Shown here: positions 21,416 to 21,611 of the stretch, piece by piece
How the letters are laid out: each line of letters begins with the position of its first letter
How positions within the stretch are numbered: position 1 is the stretch's first letter
Source of the DNA: Bifidobacterium breve
Lineage (GTDB): Bacteria > Actinomycetota > Thermoleophilia > Miltoncostaeales > Miltoncostaeaceae
Direction of reading: 5' to 3'
NCBI GenBank assembly: GCA_945876305.1
Contig: CAMCOB010000013.1
Location: forward strand, 1 to 21,611
Length of the DNA: 21,611 nucleotides
Notes under the pieces: model-generated
The model's database searches: none
What the model was told of the DNA's origin: nothing
Seen by the model: the letters and a program-made list of their open reading frames with translations, nothing else
Position numbers and translations under genes: made by a program

Positions 21416-21611
21416 ATGCCGAAATCTGTGCGCCCCACCTCGTGCTCCTGCACGTCCTGCCGATCCCGCCGCGAGGGTGTGCGTGCGCATCGCGGACGCG
21501 CTGCCTGGCTCGGCCTTCTGGGCCTGCTGGTGGTCGCAGTACCGCTGGCCGCCGCACTGCCGGATGGCGGGCCATCCGGTGGCCCCACGACTCCGGTTGA
21601 CGTGCAGGTGG
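21416..21611 (+). CDS. N-terminal part of a secreted or membrane-anchored protein (cut by window end)
   Basis: ATG at 21416 opens a frame that runs to the window edge (65 codons). It begins MPKSVRPTSCSCTSCRSRRE, with three cysteines at 10, 12 and 15. A basic stretch and the hydrophobic segment AAWLGLLGLLVVAVPLAAAL follow, then a Gly/Pro/Thr-rich stretch ending TTPVDVQV. This looks like a signal peptide or membrane anchor after a short cytoplasmic head, with a linker beyond. Overlapping frames in this region lack such structure. The family is unknown. Confidence 0.5.
   Translation, partial: MPKSVRPTSCSCTSCRSRREGVRAHRGRAAWLGLLGLLVVAVPLAAALPDGGPSGGPTTPVDVQV

Noticed and set aside
1..21611. Search for CRISPR arrays, IS ends, tRNA or rRNA genes, defence or biosynthetic clusters
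   Set aside because: No direct spaced repeats, transposase motifs or RNA-gene signatures were seen; almost all bases are in recognised housekeeping genes.

Overview
The window is core translation-machinery DNA from a high-GC bacterium, most like an actinobacterium. This rests on strongly GC-biased third codon positions, frequent GTG and TTG starts, a zinc-ribbon S14 in the spc block, and actinobacterial-looking EF-G and S12. The class (for example Thermoleophilia) cannot be fixed from the sequence alone.

Nearly all genes lie on the minus strand, so read from high to low coordinates. At about 21.4-19.6 kb there is a membrane-anchored protein of unknown function, translationally coupled to an EcfT-type subunit of an energy-coupling-factor transporter. 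Next come the str genes rpsL-rpsG-fusA (19.5-16.5 kb). A single plus-strand gene (13731-16406) for a large FAD and Fe-S oxidoreductase of the GlcD/GlcF or YdiJ type separates fusA from tuf. tuf has its own promoter and leader and is followed by a GC-rich hairpin. Then come the S10 and spc genes without a visible break: rpsJ-rplC-rplD-rplW-rplB-rpsS-rplV-rpsC-rplP-rpmC-rpsQ-rplN-rplX-rplE-rpsN(Zn)-rpsH-rplF-rplR-rpsE-rpmD-rplO-secY-adk-map. A candidate promoter for the next unit lies at the very left end, where infA would be usual but is not seen. At the right end a divergent plus-strand secreted or membrane protein begins and is cut by the window edge.

Most adjacent genes overlap by 1-20 bases (ATGA, GTGA, TGATG and TAATG junctions) or are separated by a few bases, as expected for coupled translation of a stoichiometric complex. 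The few larger gaps hold regulatory structure. The clearest is the 103-base rpsG-fusA gap. It contains a perfect 12-bp hairpin whose loop is complementary to the fusA Shine-Dalgarno sequence and matches the conserved 3' end of 16S rRNA. Other points of interest are an adk gene with no ATG, GTG or TTG upstream of its P-loop, two candidate leaderless promoters with the same geometry, and low-complexity tails on S5, S3, L5 and L22. I see no mobile elements, CRISPR arrays, tRNAs or rRNAs, and no novel multi-gene system.
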